A program made the position numbers and the translations under genes. From DASQQQ01 sp036390995 (lineage in GTDB: Bacteria; Actinomycetota; UBA4738; HRBIN12), in contig DASWAT010000127.1 in NCBI GenBank assembly GCA_036390995.1, forward strand, positions 1 to 37,154: a stretch of 37,154 bases of DNA. The letters are read 5' to 3'. Below the pieces are notes generated by a model. That model worked only from the letters and a program-made list of their open reading frames with translations, searched no databases and was not told where the DNA came from. Shown here in pieces: positions 31,268-37,154 of this stretch; position 1 is the first letter of the stretch, and each line of letters begins with the position of its first letter.

Positions 31268-31716
31268 CGGCTGCGGCGCTCGATCTCGCGGACCTGGGCG
31301 AGCGTGCCGTGTCGGAGGGCGAACTGCGCGCCGCCCACCAGCCGGAGGCTCCGGGCGGCCAGCTCTCCCAGGGCGCCCCCGCGGAAGCGGTAGTCGATCT
31401 CGTGCTCCAGCCGGCTGCGGTGGCCGTCCAGGCCGGTCACCGTGGTGGTCACCGTGGCCTCCAGCAGGCCCGACAGCCGGATCGTAGAGCGGCGTGGGGG
31501 ATCCCACTCGAGGACCTCGGCATGCACGTGGCCGTGCACAGCCATGAACCGCATCACGGTCGTGTAGGTCGCTCCCCTCTCGAGGCCGTCGGCGGGCAGA
31601 TCCTCGACGGCCTCGATGCGCCGGTCCCAGTGCGGGAGGTTCCGCGGGTCGGAGACGATCGCCCAGACGCGCTCGGGCGACGCCTGCACCTCCGCCGAGG
31701 CCCTGACGACGGTCAT
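31264..31716 (-). CDS. SRPBCC-family (polyketide cyclase-like) protein
   Basis: The 150-residue START/Bet v1-like domain begins MTVVRASAEVQASPERVWAIVSDPRNLPHWDRRIEAVEDL, the classic opening of SRPBCC proteins. It ends in a long helix (LAARSLRLVGGAQFALRHGTLAQVREIERRSR). It has a hydrophobic cavity that may bind lipid, polyketide or another small ligand; no catalytic residues are evident. ATG 31716 overlaps the stop of the PNPOx-like gene (ATGA). It is the last gene of a four-gene minus-strand operon. Substrate unknown. Confidence 0.88.
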   Translation of the reverse strand: MTVVRASAEVQASPERVWAIVSDPRNLPHWDRRIEAVEDLPADGLERGATYTTVMRFMAVHGHVHAEVLEWDPPRRSTIRLSGLLEATVTTTVTGLDGHRSRLEHEIDYRFRGGALGELAARSLRLVGGAQFALRHGTLAQVREIERRSR

Positions 31717-32669
31717 GCCGTGCTCGAGCTCCCGCTCGTCCAGCCCTGCCACCAGACGAGGCGACGCGGCCGAACCCGCACGAGGCTCCGGCCGGGCTCC
31801 GAGCCCATCAGCGCGAGGCGCTTGATCGCCGATCCTGCTCCCGAGCGCAGACGCTCGGGCACGGCGATCTCGCCCCTCCCCTGCACCATCGCACCCACCA
31901 TCCGGCGGGCCCGCCACCACGAGGGCCGATCCATCGCCAGCGCCACCTCCGGGGCCGCATCCGAGAGGGTCGCGAGCTCAAGCACGGACGTCAGCGCCGA
32001 AGCGTACAGTTCGGGCCCGTCGAGCGCCCATGACGCGGGAAGTGCCACGGGGCCTTGCTCGCCGTCAACCGCGAGCACCCCGCGTCCACTGCGGCCCAAC
32101 GCCTCCACGATCTCCTGCGGGAGCCCGCCCAGCGCGTGCGCGCCGCTCCGGCTGGCGCGGAAGGACGCGCGCGACACGAGCGACGTCGGCCACCCGCCCC
32201 ACGTGACTCGAAGACCTCCTCGGTCGACGAGCGCCCCCCGCTCCATCTCGATCTCGACGAACACACGCCCCGGTGGGGTCCATGACAACGGTACGCGGTG
32301 CGCGTCCACCGCATAGCCCGCGAAGAATCGGGCGTTCTTCCGCGTGAAGCGGATGCTCGCGGCGGCGAGGGCGGGCGTCCTGCGGATCCCACGCTCCCAC
32401 GAGTCCACGTCCAGCAGGTCGTACGGCCGAGCCCGGCCTGTGAACGCGACGGACGCGTCCCCGGCGCGGACCAGGCCACCTACCCGAGGTTCCGTGCGCC
32501 ACGCCCGTGCCTTGACCGACCCTCGGGACGTAGTCACCCACAGGCGATCACCGGAGAGCACGAAGACCATCGGGGTGAGGTGGGGGCCGAACCGGGTCGC
32601 CGCGGCCACGTGACAGAAGGACCCGCGCTCGAGCGTCCCCACCACGTCGGAGGGCATCGGGTGGGTCAC
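31713..32669 (-). CDS. pyridoxamine-5'-phosphate-oxidase-like flavin/F420-binding protein
   Basis: 318 residues. The N-terminal split-barrel reads VVGTLERGSFCHVAAATRFGPHLTPMVFVLSGDRLWVTTSRGSVKARAWRTEPRVGGLVRAG, typical of the PNPOx/F420-binding fold. The remainder (about 110-318) contains further strands and a C-terminal segment GEIAVPERLRSGAGSAIKRLAL followed by WWQGWTSG. It is longer than simple PNPOx proteins (about 140), suggesting two fused barrels or an extra domain. GTG 32669 overlaps the CPBP stop (GTGA) and GGGGAGG precedes it; ATG 32657 is a poorer start. Cofactor and substrate are not defined. Confidence 0.8.
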   Translation of the reverse strand: MTHPMPSDVVGTLERGSFCHVAAATRFGPHLTPMVFVLSGDRLWVTTSRGSVKARAWRTEPRVGGLVRAGDASVAFTGRARPYDLLDVDSWERGIRRTPALAAASIRFTRKNARFFAGYAVDAHRVPLSWTPPGRVFVEIEMERGALVDRGGLRVTWGGWPTSLVSRASFRASRSGAHALGGLPQEIVEALGRSGRGVLAVDGEQGPVALPASWALDGPELYASALTSVLELATLSDAAPEVALAMDRPSWWRARRMVGAMVQGRGEIAVPERLRSGAGSAIKRLALMGSEPGRSLVRVRPRRLVWWQGWTSGSSSTA

Positions 32670-33292
32670 GGCGCCTCCCCTGCGAGGCGAACCACCGGTG
32701 CGGAGAGCATGAGCGCCGTCCAGACGGCATGGCAGACCAGGCTGGCCAGGAACCCGCGGGTCCACCAGCCCAGGACGGTCCATACCGCTCCCCCGACCAC
32801 GGCGCCGGCCATGATGGCGAGGTTCGCCGACGGAAGGTTCGCCACCACGAACGCGACCCACGTGAACGCGGCGCCCGCCGTGCGAGCATCGAGCGCCGCG
32901 CTCAACCGGGCTTGGAACACACCACGCCAGAACAGCTCCTCCCCGGTGACCATCACCGCCGCCGAGAGCAGGACCGCCGCCCACAGCGGCACGCCTGCCT
33001 GCCTGCCGTAGATCCGGATCGCGTGCTCGCGGAAGGCTCGCCAGCCCTGGACGACCGAGACGAACACCCGGGTTGCCAGGTACAGGGCCACGCCGCCGGC
33101 CGCCCCGACGGCGGCCGCCGTGCCCGCCGGGACGGCCCGAGACGGCTCCGGCGACCCGACGAGGACCGCGGCGACCCCCATCGCGACGAACGTGGGCGTC
33201 ATCACCAGCCACACGGAGCGCCGCCGCGCCAACACCGTCCACCACGCAGCCATCTCCGCCACCAGCCCGAGGACCATGACGGCGCCTTCCAT
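32666..33292 (-). CDS. CPBP-family intramembrane protease (Abi/Rce1-like)
   Basis: The 208-residue multi-pass protein has the CPBP glutamates in GEELFWRGVFQ (EExxxR type) and the C-terminal histidine block LASLVCHAVWTALM. About six membrane segments. The family is related to Rce1 and to bacteriocin-immunity proteases. ATG 33292 lies 3 bp after the upstream stop; ATG 33277, with GGAAGG seven bases before it, is an alternative five codons in. It belongs to the operon with a multi-TM protein, the PNPOx-like gene and SRPBCC. Protease activity is inferred from the retained motifs. Confidence 0.85.
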   Translation of the reverse strand: MEGAVMVLGLVAEMAAWWTVLARRRSVWLVMTPTFVAMGVAAVLVGSPEPSRAVPAGTAAAVGAAGGVALYLATRVFVSVVQGWRAFREHAIRIYGRQAGVPLWAAVLLSAAVMVTGEELFWRGVFQARLSAALDARTAGAAFTWVAFVVANLPSANLAIMAGAVVGGAVWTVLGWWTRGFLASLVCHAVWTALMLSAPVVRLAGEAP

Positions 33293-33295
33293 GGC

Positions 33296-34072
33296 TCAGG
33301 GCAGGAACCGGACCTTCGCGGCCAGTTCGGCCGTGAACGCCGTGATCACGGCCAGGTAGAAGAAGCCTGTGGCGGCCTGCACAGCGGAGGACCGCGTCCC
33401 CCGGAGCGCCGCCCGGATCAGGACCGCGATGAGGGCTGTCGTCCCGACCATGCCGAGCGCGATCCAGGACGCCAGCCCCGCCGACGTGAGGAGCGGGTTG
33501 AAGCTCGACGAATCGGTGGTCGGCCCGAAGCCTCCCGTGATCACCGCCGCCGCCTCCAGGACCACGGCGACGATGAGGAAGGTCGTGTACCGGTCGATCG
33601 GCGTCCGGGAAAGGCCTCGGTCCGTCAGGTACCAGTGCCCCAGCAGGAGTCCGTCCATCACGGCGCCGAGGAACGCCGCGCCGGCCAGGAGCTGGAGGAA
33701 GCCGACGAGCGCCGAGCCTTCGGCGGTGCCGGCCATCGCCCCGAGCATGACCACGGAGAACGGAGCCGACGCGATCCCCATCGCCCGAGCGGCAGCGTGC
33801 CGCCGGACGAACAGCAGGAGCACCCACACGAGCGTCAGGGCCGAGAGCGCCCCCGCCAGGCGGACCGACCAGGCTCCGGCATCGCTCCCCTCGACCAGGC
33901 CGGCGGCTCCCGATCGCCAGGCTGCGATGGCCAGCGTCAGCAGGACGATCCCGGCGACCTTGAAGAAGCCCCGCTTCACCTCGCGCCAGAGCGGCGTCGC
34001 GAACAGGAGGATGACCCCGCCGGCCACGAGTTCGCCGAGCACGAGGCAGACCACGCCCGCCGGGCCCTTCAT
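33296..34072 (-). CDS. conserved multi-pass membrane protein, unknown function
   Basis: The 258-residue protein has about seven or eight predicted membrane helices (VVCLVLGELVAGGVILLF, VAGIVLLTLAIAAW, LAGALSALTLVWVLLLFV and onward). Conserved-looking polar features inside the membrane are VMDGLLLGHWYLTDRGL and a PIDRYTTFLIVAVVLEAA block. The histidine in LLGHWYL could be a ligand for haem or a lipid head group. No family name is recognised. It is first in a minus-strand set (then CPBP, PNPOx-like, SRPBCC), overlapping none but only 3 bp from CPBP. It diverges from the methyltransferase. Confidence 0.8.
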   Translation of the reverse strand: MKGPAGVVCLVLGELVAGGVILLFATPLWREVKRGFFKVAGIVLLTLAIAAWRSGAAGLVEGSDAGAWSVRLAGALSALTLVWVLLLFVRRHAAARAMGIASAPFSVVMLGAMAGTAEGSALVGFLQLLAGAAFLGAVMDGLLLGHWYLTDRGLSRTPIDRYTTFLIVAVVLEAAAVITGGFGPTTDSSSFNPLLTSAGLASWIALGMVGTTALIAVLIRAALRGTRSSAVQAATGFFYLAVITAFTAELAAKVRFLP

Positions 34073-34127
34073 CCTCGCCGCTCCATGCCGCGGGTAAGCC
34101 TACCGGGGCGAACGGAGCATCAGCCGA

Positions 34128-34133
34128 TAGGCT
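34128..34133 (+). promoter_or_regulatory. candidate -10 element for leaderless methyltransferase
   Basis: TAGGCT is eight bases before GTG 34142, the same geometry as pgsA (TAGGGT, N8, GTG). No ribosome-binding site lies between. Confidence 0.45.
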
Positions 34134-34141
34134 GTCCGTCC

Positions 34142-34942
34142 GTGGACGACTGGCGGACCTACGACGGCGTCGCCGAGACCTACGAGCGGATCCACGCGGT
34201 ACGCGTACGCGAGCCGGCCCGCGATCTGGTGACCCTGGCGAGACCACCCGCCGGCGGACGCGTGCTCGACGTGGGCACCGGCACCGGCGTGGCCGCGCAG
34301 ATCGCTCAGGAGCAGGTGGGCGAGATCGGACTTGCTGTGGGGGCGGACGTCTCCTCCGGCATGCTCGTCGTCGGCCATCGGGCCCGACCAGGTCTCTCGC
34401 TCGTGGCGGCCGAAGCCATCGACCTGCCGTTCCGGAGCGGCACGTTCGACGCCGTGATCGCCAACTTCGTCGTTTCCCACTTCACGAACTACGTGACGGC
34501 GCTGTTCGACATGATCCGCGTCCTGAAGCCCGGCGGCCGCCTCGCCTTGTCGAGCTGGGCCGACGGTCCCGACGAGCTCACGAAGACCTGGCTCGAGATC
34601 GTGGAGAGCGTGGTCGGCCCGGGCCTGCTCCAGGATGTGCGGAGCCAGGCCGCGCCGTGGGCGGAGCGCTTCTCGGATCGGTCGTTCCTCGAGGAGGTGC
34701 TGCTGGACGCCGGGCTCCGGCACGTCCGGACCGAGCCGCACGAGTACCGGTTCACGTACTCGCTCGACGAGTACGTGGAGGGTCTGGCGACCTGGACCAG
34801 CGGCCGGTTCGTCAAGTCGATGCTGGGCGGGGACGGCTGGGAGCGCCTCCACCGCCGCGCCCGCGACGTGTTCGCGGAGCGCTTCTCCGATCCCGTCAAC
34901 GACTTCCGCGACGTGTGGCTCGCGGTCGGCACGAAGGCCTGA
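34142..34942 (+). CDS. class I SAM-dependent methyltransferase
   Basis: 266 residues with the SAM-binding motif GGRVLDVGTGTGVAAQIA, an acidic loop VGADVSSGML, AAEAIDLPFRSGTFDAVIANFVVSHF and IRVLKPGGRLALSSWADG, a UbiE/Methyltransf_11 pattern. The C-terminus (YSLDEYVEGLATWTSGRF...FAERF) resembles ubiquinone/menaquinone or small-molecule methyltransferases. The start is GTG 34142, after the leaderless-type TAGGCT. It is converging with the broken PIG-L gene (27-bp gap). Substrate not predictable. Confidence 0.9.
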   Translation: MDDWRTYDGVAETYERIHAVRVREPARDLVTLARPPAGGRVLDVGTGTGVAAQIAQEQVGEIGLAVGADVSSGMLVVGHRARPGLSLVAAEAIDLPFRSGTFDAVIANFVVSHFTNYVTALFDMIRVLKPGGRLALSSWADGPDELTKTWLEIVESVVGPGLLQDVRSQAAPWAERFSDRSFLEEVLLDAGLRHVRTEPHEYRFTYSLDEYVEGLATWTSGRFVKSMLGGDGWERLHRRARDVFAERFSDPVNDFRDVWLAVGTKA

Positions 34943-34969
34943 GGGCCGCGCGGCGAGCTCGCCCCGGCG

Positions 34970-35340
34970 TTAGGAGAGATCCAGCACGCGGAACGACTCG
35001 GCGTGGGTGACGCCGATCTTCGCTCCGGCCTCCTCGGCCTCCTTCGGCAACCAGTCCTCGAAGAAGCGGATCCCGTCGCTCTCCAGCTGGCTCCGGTGCT
35101 CGGCGAGTGCCCGGAGCTTCGCGTCCATGAACCCCGTGACGTCTTCGTGGTGGTTCGGCTCGAGCGTCCACCCCAGCCACACGTCCACGACGTCGTGCGT
35201 CGGCAGGCCCTCGGCGAGGTGCTCGGCGAAGTAGTGCGGGTTGCCGGCACCGGGGAACACCGAGTCCAGCCCGATCACGCCGGCGGTGCGATGGTCGGAG
35301 TGGTTGTAGTAGCGGTTCTCGAAGAATCTCAGAACTTTCA
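34970..35340 (-). pseudogene. 3' fragment of a PIG-L (LmbE-like) deacetylase gene, cut by a mobile element
   Basis: Only the C-terminal half of a PIG-L deacetylase remains. RFFENRYYNHSDHRTAGVIGLDSVFPGAGNPHYF is the metal-binding [N/H]xxDHR region, followed by LPTHDVVDVWLGWTLEPNHHEDVTGFMDAKLRALAEH and FEDWLPKEAEEAG. The N-terminal half with the (A/P)HPDD zinc motif is absent; upstream of RFF the frame runs into sequence without similarity to the family, with AT-richer codons (ATG AAA GTT CTG AGA). An ATG at about 35340 opens the remnant, but it lacks essential residues, so the product would be inactive. The serine recombinase gene lies immediately beyond, so integration into this gene is the likely cause. 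Confidence 0.8.
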
Positions 35341-35353
35341 TGTACACTACAAC
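35303..35353. other. candidate attachment-site region at the element boundary
   Basis: GTTGTAGT (35303-35310, within the deacetylase) and its complement ACTACAAC (35346-35353, on the element side) form an 8-bp inverted pair spanning 51 bp. The join between deacetylase-like and foreign sequence falls between them, about 35325-35340. Large serine integrases act on roughly 40-50 bp sites with flanking inverted arms, and their gene is usually next to one att site. The central part is not symmetric, as expected of a hybrid attL/attR, so the assignment is tentative. Confidence 0.35.
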
Positions 35354-35380
35354 TGCTGCCGAGGAGTTGAGGAGGCCGGT

Positions 35381-36886
35381 TTGACACCGAGGAAGCAGGT
35401 CAGGGCCGCGATATACGTCCGATTGAGTCGTGACCCGGACGGGCTCTCGACCTCCACCGCAGACCAGGAACGCGAGTGCCGGGAGCTGGCCGAGCGCAAG
35501 GGCTGGACGGTAGTCGAGGTGTACCGAGACAACGACGTCCCGGCAAGCGAGGCGCAAGCCATCCGCAAGCGCAAGCGCATTGGGTACGCGAACCTACTCC
35601 AGGCGGTCTCCGAGGACCGGATCGACGCGATCCTCGTCTGGGCCACCGACCGGCTGTATCGCCACCCGCGCGACCTGGAGGACCTCATTACCCTCCTCGA
35701 AGAGCGCAACGTACCACTGGAAACCGTACGCTCCGGCGTCATCGACCTGTCGAGCGCTGACGGCAGGATGATCGCACGGCAGCTTGCCGCGGTGAACAAG
35801 CGCGAGGTCGAGGTCCTGGCTGATCGCGCCCGACGGAAAGCTGCCTCGAACGCCCGGGCCGGACTGCCGCATGGGGGCTCACGCTCATTCGGGTACGCGA
35901 AGGACCGGATCACGATCGTCTCCCTAGAGGCCGAGGCGATCCGCGACGCGGCCCGGCGCTTGCTGAACGGGGAGTCGCTGTCCTCGGTCACGGCCGTCTG
36001 GAACGCTCAGGGCCTTACCACAACCCGAGGGAACCCGTGGAAGATGCAGGTCGTCCGGCGGCTGCTCCTCCAGCCAAGGATTGCCGGGCTCCGAGAGCAC
36101 CGAGGTGAGGTATACCCAGCCACCTGGGAGCCCATCATCGACCCGCGGACCTGGGGAGCCCTTCGAGACCTGCTGAAGGATCCGCGTCGCCTTCAGCCGC
36201 ACACCCGCGGTAAGTACCTGCTGACGAACCTCTTGATCTGCGGTAAGTGCGGCGCGAGGATGACCGGCCAGCCAGTCCGCGGAGTCGCAGCCTATGCATG
36301 CCTGCGTGGCCACGGAGGCTGCAGCCAAGCGCGGATCATGGCAGCTCAGCTCGAGGAGTATGTCTGCCGCCGCACTTCCGAGGTCGCGCTTGCTGAGACA
36401 CGGTCCGTGCCCGAGCCGCACAAGATGGAGAAGCGCCTTGTGAAGGCCATCGAGACGGAGGAGGCCAAGCTTGCACAACTGGCGCGCGATCGTTACGACC
36501 GGGGTGTCATCGGCGACGTCGAGTATCAGGCTGCAGCCACGCCGATCCGCGAGCGGCTCGCGGCGCTCGAAGCCGAGCTGGCAGCTACAACGGGGCCGCC
36601 GGCGGAGACATGGTCCGCTGTGTGGGCCGAGGTTCAGGCGATCCCTGACGTGACCTTCAGCGAGTGGCTCTCAGATCCCGCCGTCCGTGCCGACGTCCGA
36701 GCCGAGCTCGAACGCAAGGTCGCCAAGATCAGCGTGCGGGCGGTCGGCAAGAACGGTCGCTGGGCGAAGCGACCGGCAGGCGGGGATGGAAAGCCTATCG
36801 GTCCAGCGCGACCGGCACCCGTCTCCCGCCGGGTTTCGATCACGTGGAAGGAGGGAGTCGAGGAGCTCTTGAACGCACGGTCGTGA
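35381..36886 (+). CDS. large serine recombinase/integrase
   Basis: 501 residues. The N-terminal resolvase domain reads RAAIYVRLSRDPDGLST with the nucleophile Ser16, followed by DQERECRELAERKGW, ILVWATDRLYRHPRDLEDLI and GRMIARQLAAVNKREVEVLADRARRKA. A recombinase domain follows (ARAGLPHGGSRSFGY...), then a zinc ribbon with C287xxC290 and C307...C314. Near residues 350-400 is a coiled coil (MEKRLVKAIETEEAKLAQLARDRYDRG). The layout is that of phage/ICE integrases of the large serine type. TTG 35381 follows GGAGG (35371-35375) by five bases; TACACT at 35343-35348 is a candidate -10. It directly adjoins the broken deacetylase, so it presumably mediates site-specific insertion there. Confidence 0.94.
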   Translation: MTPRKQVRAAIYVRLSRDPDGLSTSTADQERECRELAERKGWTVVEVYRDNDVPASEAQAIRKRKRIGYANLLQAVSEDRIDAILVWATDRLYRHPRDLEDLITLLEERNVPLETVRSGVIDLSSADGRMIARQLAAVNKREVEVLADRARRKAASNARAGLPHGGSRSFGYAKDRITIVSLEAEAIRDAARRLLNGESLSSVTAVWNAQGLTTTRGNPWKMQVVRRLLLQPRIAGLREHRGEVYPATWEPIIDPRTWGALRDLLKDPRRLQPHTRGKYLLTNLLICGKCGARMTGQPVRGVAAYACLRGHGGCSQARIMAAQLEEYVCRRTSEVALAETRSVPEPHKMEKRLVKAIETEEAKLAQLARDRYDRGVIGDVEYQAAATPIRERLAALEAELAATTGPPAETWSAVWAEVQAIPDVTFSEWLSDPAVRADVRAELERKVAKISVRAVGKNGRWAKRPAGGDGKPIGPARPAPVSRRVSITWKEGVEELLNARS

Positions 36887-37154
36887 ACGGCATCAAGCAC
36901 ATGCCCGTTAGGGCCGTGACCAGGTAGAACGATACCTCCCTGGGGACCGTCTTGTCCCCACAGGCACGGTCGGGCGATCTCTCGAACTCCCCACGCGCTG
37001 GCGGTCGAGAAAACGACACCTGTTGCCAGGAGTACCTCCTTCGGCAGGACGCGACATCGTTCCCCACCGAGAGACCTACACGAGCGCGTGTTCAGTGGTT
37101 CCGCAGAACAGGACCTCTTCTTTGCGGTCCTCGGACAATGCCGCTGTGATCGCT
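36887..37154. other. gene-free stretch after the recombinase, to the window end
   Basis: I see no convincing coding region. Three small inverted repeats occur: TGGGGAC/GTCCCCA at 36941-36960, ACACG/CGTGT at 37078-37091 and AGGACC/GGTCCT at 37110-37131. The next gene of the element probably starts beyond the window. Confidence 0.5.
36941..36960 (+). terminator. inverted repeat, possible recombinase terminator
   Basis: TGGGGAC (36941-36947), a 6-base loop and GTCCCCA (36954-36960) give a 7-bp perfect stem about 55 bp after the recombinase stop. It lacks a following T-run, so termination is plausible but unproven; it could also be a protein-binding palindrome. Confidence 0.4.

Larger units (their letters stand above)
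35330..37154 (+). mobile_element. left end of an integrated element (incomplete in the window)
   Basis: The element begins where the PIG-L gene loses similarity and contains the serine recombinase and then 268 bp without a convincing gene to the window end. Base composition falls below that of the neighbouring genes. The rest of the element, the second att site and the missing 5' half of the deacetylase gene must lie beyond 37154. It may be a prophage or an integrative element; nothing here decides. Confidence 0.65.

Noticed and set aside
36840..37149. Short frames of 61-87 codons at the window end
   Set aside because: They have no ribosome sites, no recognisable domains and atypical composition, and they overlap each other or the recombinase gene.

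Overview
The window reads as a chromosomal segment of a high-GC bacterium (roughly 70% GC by eye), most likely an actinomycetote. The basis is GTG/TTG starts, probable leaderless promoters, a luciferase-like oxidoreductase of the F420-associated type, a class II FBPase, an RskA-type anti-sigma factor and a SufR/COG2345-type regulator. I cannot fix the class or genus. There are no rRNA or tRNA genes and no CRISPR array. Genes are densely packed, often with 4-bp ATGA/GTGA overlaps.

Region 1 (about 1-16,530) is a glycerol/dihydroxyacetone locus. On the minus strand lie a second dhaL, an IclR-family regulator and an EamA transporter. Diverging from them are glpF, dhaK, dhaL, glpK, a small acidic repeat protein, glpA, glpB, glpC and a giant dhaM (EIIA-Dha + HPr + complete Enzyme I). 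These are followed by pgsA, an extended SDR and glpX. Together they give glycerol entry (GlpF), phosphorylation (GlpK), quinone-linked oxidation of glycerol-3-phosphate to DHAP (GlpABC), and PEP-dependent phosphorylation of dihydroxyacetone to the same DHAP (DhaKLM). Use of the products is represented by phospholipid synthesis (PgsA) and gluconeogenesis (GlpX). The divergent control region holds repeated GTTCGG/CCGAAC half-sites, and a 19-codon leader ORF with a strong Shine-Dalgarno site precedes glpF. A second small leader ORF precedes glpA.

Region 2 (16,556-20,243) has a minus-strand set (sugar-phosphate nucleotidyltransferase, LLM-class oxidoreductase, tiny HARE-HTH-like protein) and a divergent esterase. 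Region 3 (20,245-25,488) has two ECF sigma/anti-sigma pairs bracketing an nfeD-SPFH (stomatin) membrane-quality-control operon. Region 4 (25,499-30,919) contains a lone PilT-like ATPase, a SufR-like regulator divergent from an Mrp/ApbC Fe-S carrier, an exported protein of unknown function, lgt and a PAP2 phosphatase. Region 5 (30,968-34,942) contains a LapA-domain protein, a four-gene minus-strand operon (multi-TM protein, CPBP protease, PNPOx-like, SRPBCC) and a methyltransferase.

Region 6 (34,970-37,154) is the edge of a mobile element. A large serine recombinase gene begins about 40 bp beyond the point where a PIG-L deacetylase gene loses its N-terminal half. The element continues past the window end.

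The most distinctive observations are the one-polypeptide PEP-to-DhaL phosphorelay, the leader ORFs and acidic repeat protein inside the glycerol operon, the recurrent TANNNT-N6-9-start (leaderless) architecture, and the recombinase-split deacetylase.
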